DNA from: Methanoculleus marisnigri
Lineage (GTDB): Archaea > Halobacteriota > Methanomicrobia > Methanomicrobiales > Methanoculleaceae
Direction of reading: 5' to 3'
NCBI GenBank assembly: GCA_002503885.1
Contig: DASQ01000065.1
Coordinates: 546-14,460, forward strand
DNA length: 13,915 bases
Each line of letters begins with the position of its first letter. The stretch's first letter is position 1. The position numbers and the translations under genes are program-made. The notes under the pieces are model-generated. The model was not told the DNA's origin. It saw nothing but the letters and a program-made list of their open reading frames with translations, and did not search any database. Shown in pieces: positions 13,603-13,915 of the stretch.

Positions 13603-13915
13603 TTACTTCTCCATCTGAGAGTCAACATACTCGTTCAGCGCATCAAGACTTACCTGTCCTGATGTTGCAAGGAAATACGACGGAGACCAGAAGGAATCTC
13701 CCCCTAGCAAATTCTTCGTTGCAGGAAACTCCTGTCGTAATCTCCGTGCCGAGACCCCCTTGATAACATTGACAACATTGACGAGGTTGGTTTTCGGAGT
13801 CGCCTTGAAGAGAAGATGATAGTGATCTTCCGCAGGTTCGTGAGCAACAACGTCTATACCTAATTCGTCCGATAGGTTCCACACGATATCTTTCAGACGC
13901 TCTCGAATATCGTCA
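13603..13915 (-). CDS. tnpA: IS200/IS605 TnpA, HUH/Y1 transposase (N-terminus beyond window)
   Basis: The last ~103 residues are visible and the frame is open through the window edge. The HUH metal motif appears as HYH in AEDHYHLLFKATP. The Y1 catalytic tyrosine is in LNEYVDSQ near the end. The segment ...FPATKNLLGGDSFWSPSYFLATSG is typical of TnpA. The enzyme cuts and rejoins single-stranded element ends during replication-linked peel-and-paste transposition. The missing part should hold only the first ~30-40 residues (KYRR region). Nothing in the visible part suggests inactivation, so TnpA may be functional although TnpB is lost. Confidence 0.9.
   Translation of the reverse strand, partial: DDIRERLKDIVWNLSDELGIDVVAHEPAEDHYHLLFKATPKTNLVNVVNVIKGVSARRLRQEFPATKNLLGGDSFWSPSYFLATSGQVSLDALNEYVDSQMEK

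Larger units (their letters stand above)
13485..13915 (-). mobile_element. IS200/IS605-family element, right part truncated
   Basis: The minus strand carries tnpA then the start of tnpB in the usual order, with the tnpA TAA directly followed by the tnpB ATG. The left end is outside the window. The similarity to tnpB stops at about 13510 and the FTR ribosome binding site begins at about 13492, so the inner boundary lies within roughly 20 bp; the exact end is not resolved. I cannot identify a right-end hairpin at the junction. Confidence 0.75.

Noticed and set aside
1..13915. CRISPR array, prophage or defence island
   Set aside because: I see no regularly spaced direct repeats and no cas, phage structural or restriction genes. 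Only a dead toxin-antitoxin pair and one IS element are present.

Overview
The window looks like a chromosome segment of a high-GC methanogenic archaeon, most likely Methanomicrobiales (Methanoculleus-like). The evidence is an MfnA-type decarboxylase of methanofuran biosynthesis, an archaeal Dph2, archaeal-type Hpt, a METTL5-like methyltransferase, a ferredoxin:thioredoxin-reductase-like protein, a tRNA gene with a TATA box and oligo-T termination instead of bacterial signals, and GGTGA-type ribosome binding sites. The genus is inference; no rRNA is present.

Left part (1 to about 2880) is accessory. On the minus strand lie a nicotinamidase-like cysteine hydrolase, a DUF3795 cysteine-rich protein, and the wreck of an MntA-HepT toxin-antitoxin pair: HepT has two frameshifts and MntA has lost its catalytic N-terminus. 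An intact AHSA1/SRPBCC protein on the plus strand starts right at the break in mntA. Between it and the tRNA lies about 390 bp without a convincing gene. It begins with a hairpin that pairs best as minus-strand RNA and resembles an IS200/IS605 right end.

Middle part (2884 to 11398) is core. A tRNA-Val(GAC) and serA (serine biosynthesis) are on the minus strand. Divergent from serA is a tightly packed plus-strand run: ppsA, mfnA, hpt, dph2, a METTL5-like methyltransferase and an MFS transporter. Neighbours overlap by 4 to 23 bp or lie 5 bp apart, so they probably form one operon. It joins C3 carbon entry (pyruvate to PEP), methanofuran or beta-alanine precursor supply, purine salvage, and modification of the translation machinery (diphthamide on EF-2, probable rRNA m6A).

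Right part (11411 to 13915): an ABC1/UbiB-family atypical kinase has its own promoter, probably giving a leaderless mRNA. A 92-nt multi-hairpin element follows it. A small FTR-like iron-sulfur disulfide reductase is convergent on the minus strand. Immediately upstream of that gene sits an IS200/IS605 element with TnpA (cut by the window edge) and only the first ~37 codons of TnpB, so the insertion has replaced the normal upstream region of the FTR gene.

I do not see a convincing new multi-gene system. The best leads are the hairpin element at 13098-13189, the IS-truncated TnpB fused to the FTR leader, and the possible transposon right-end/guide-RNA relic at 2491-2518.
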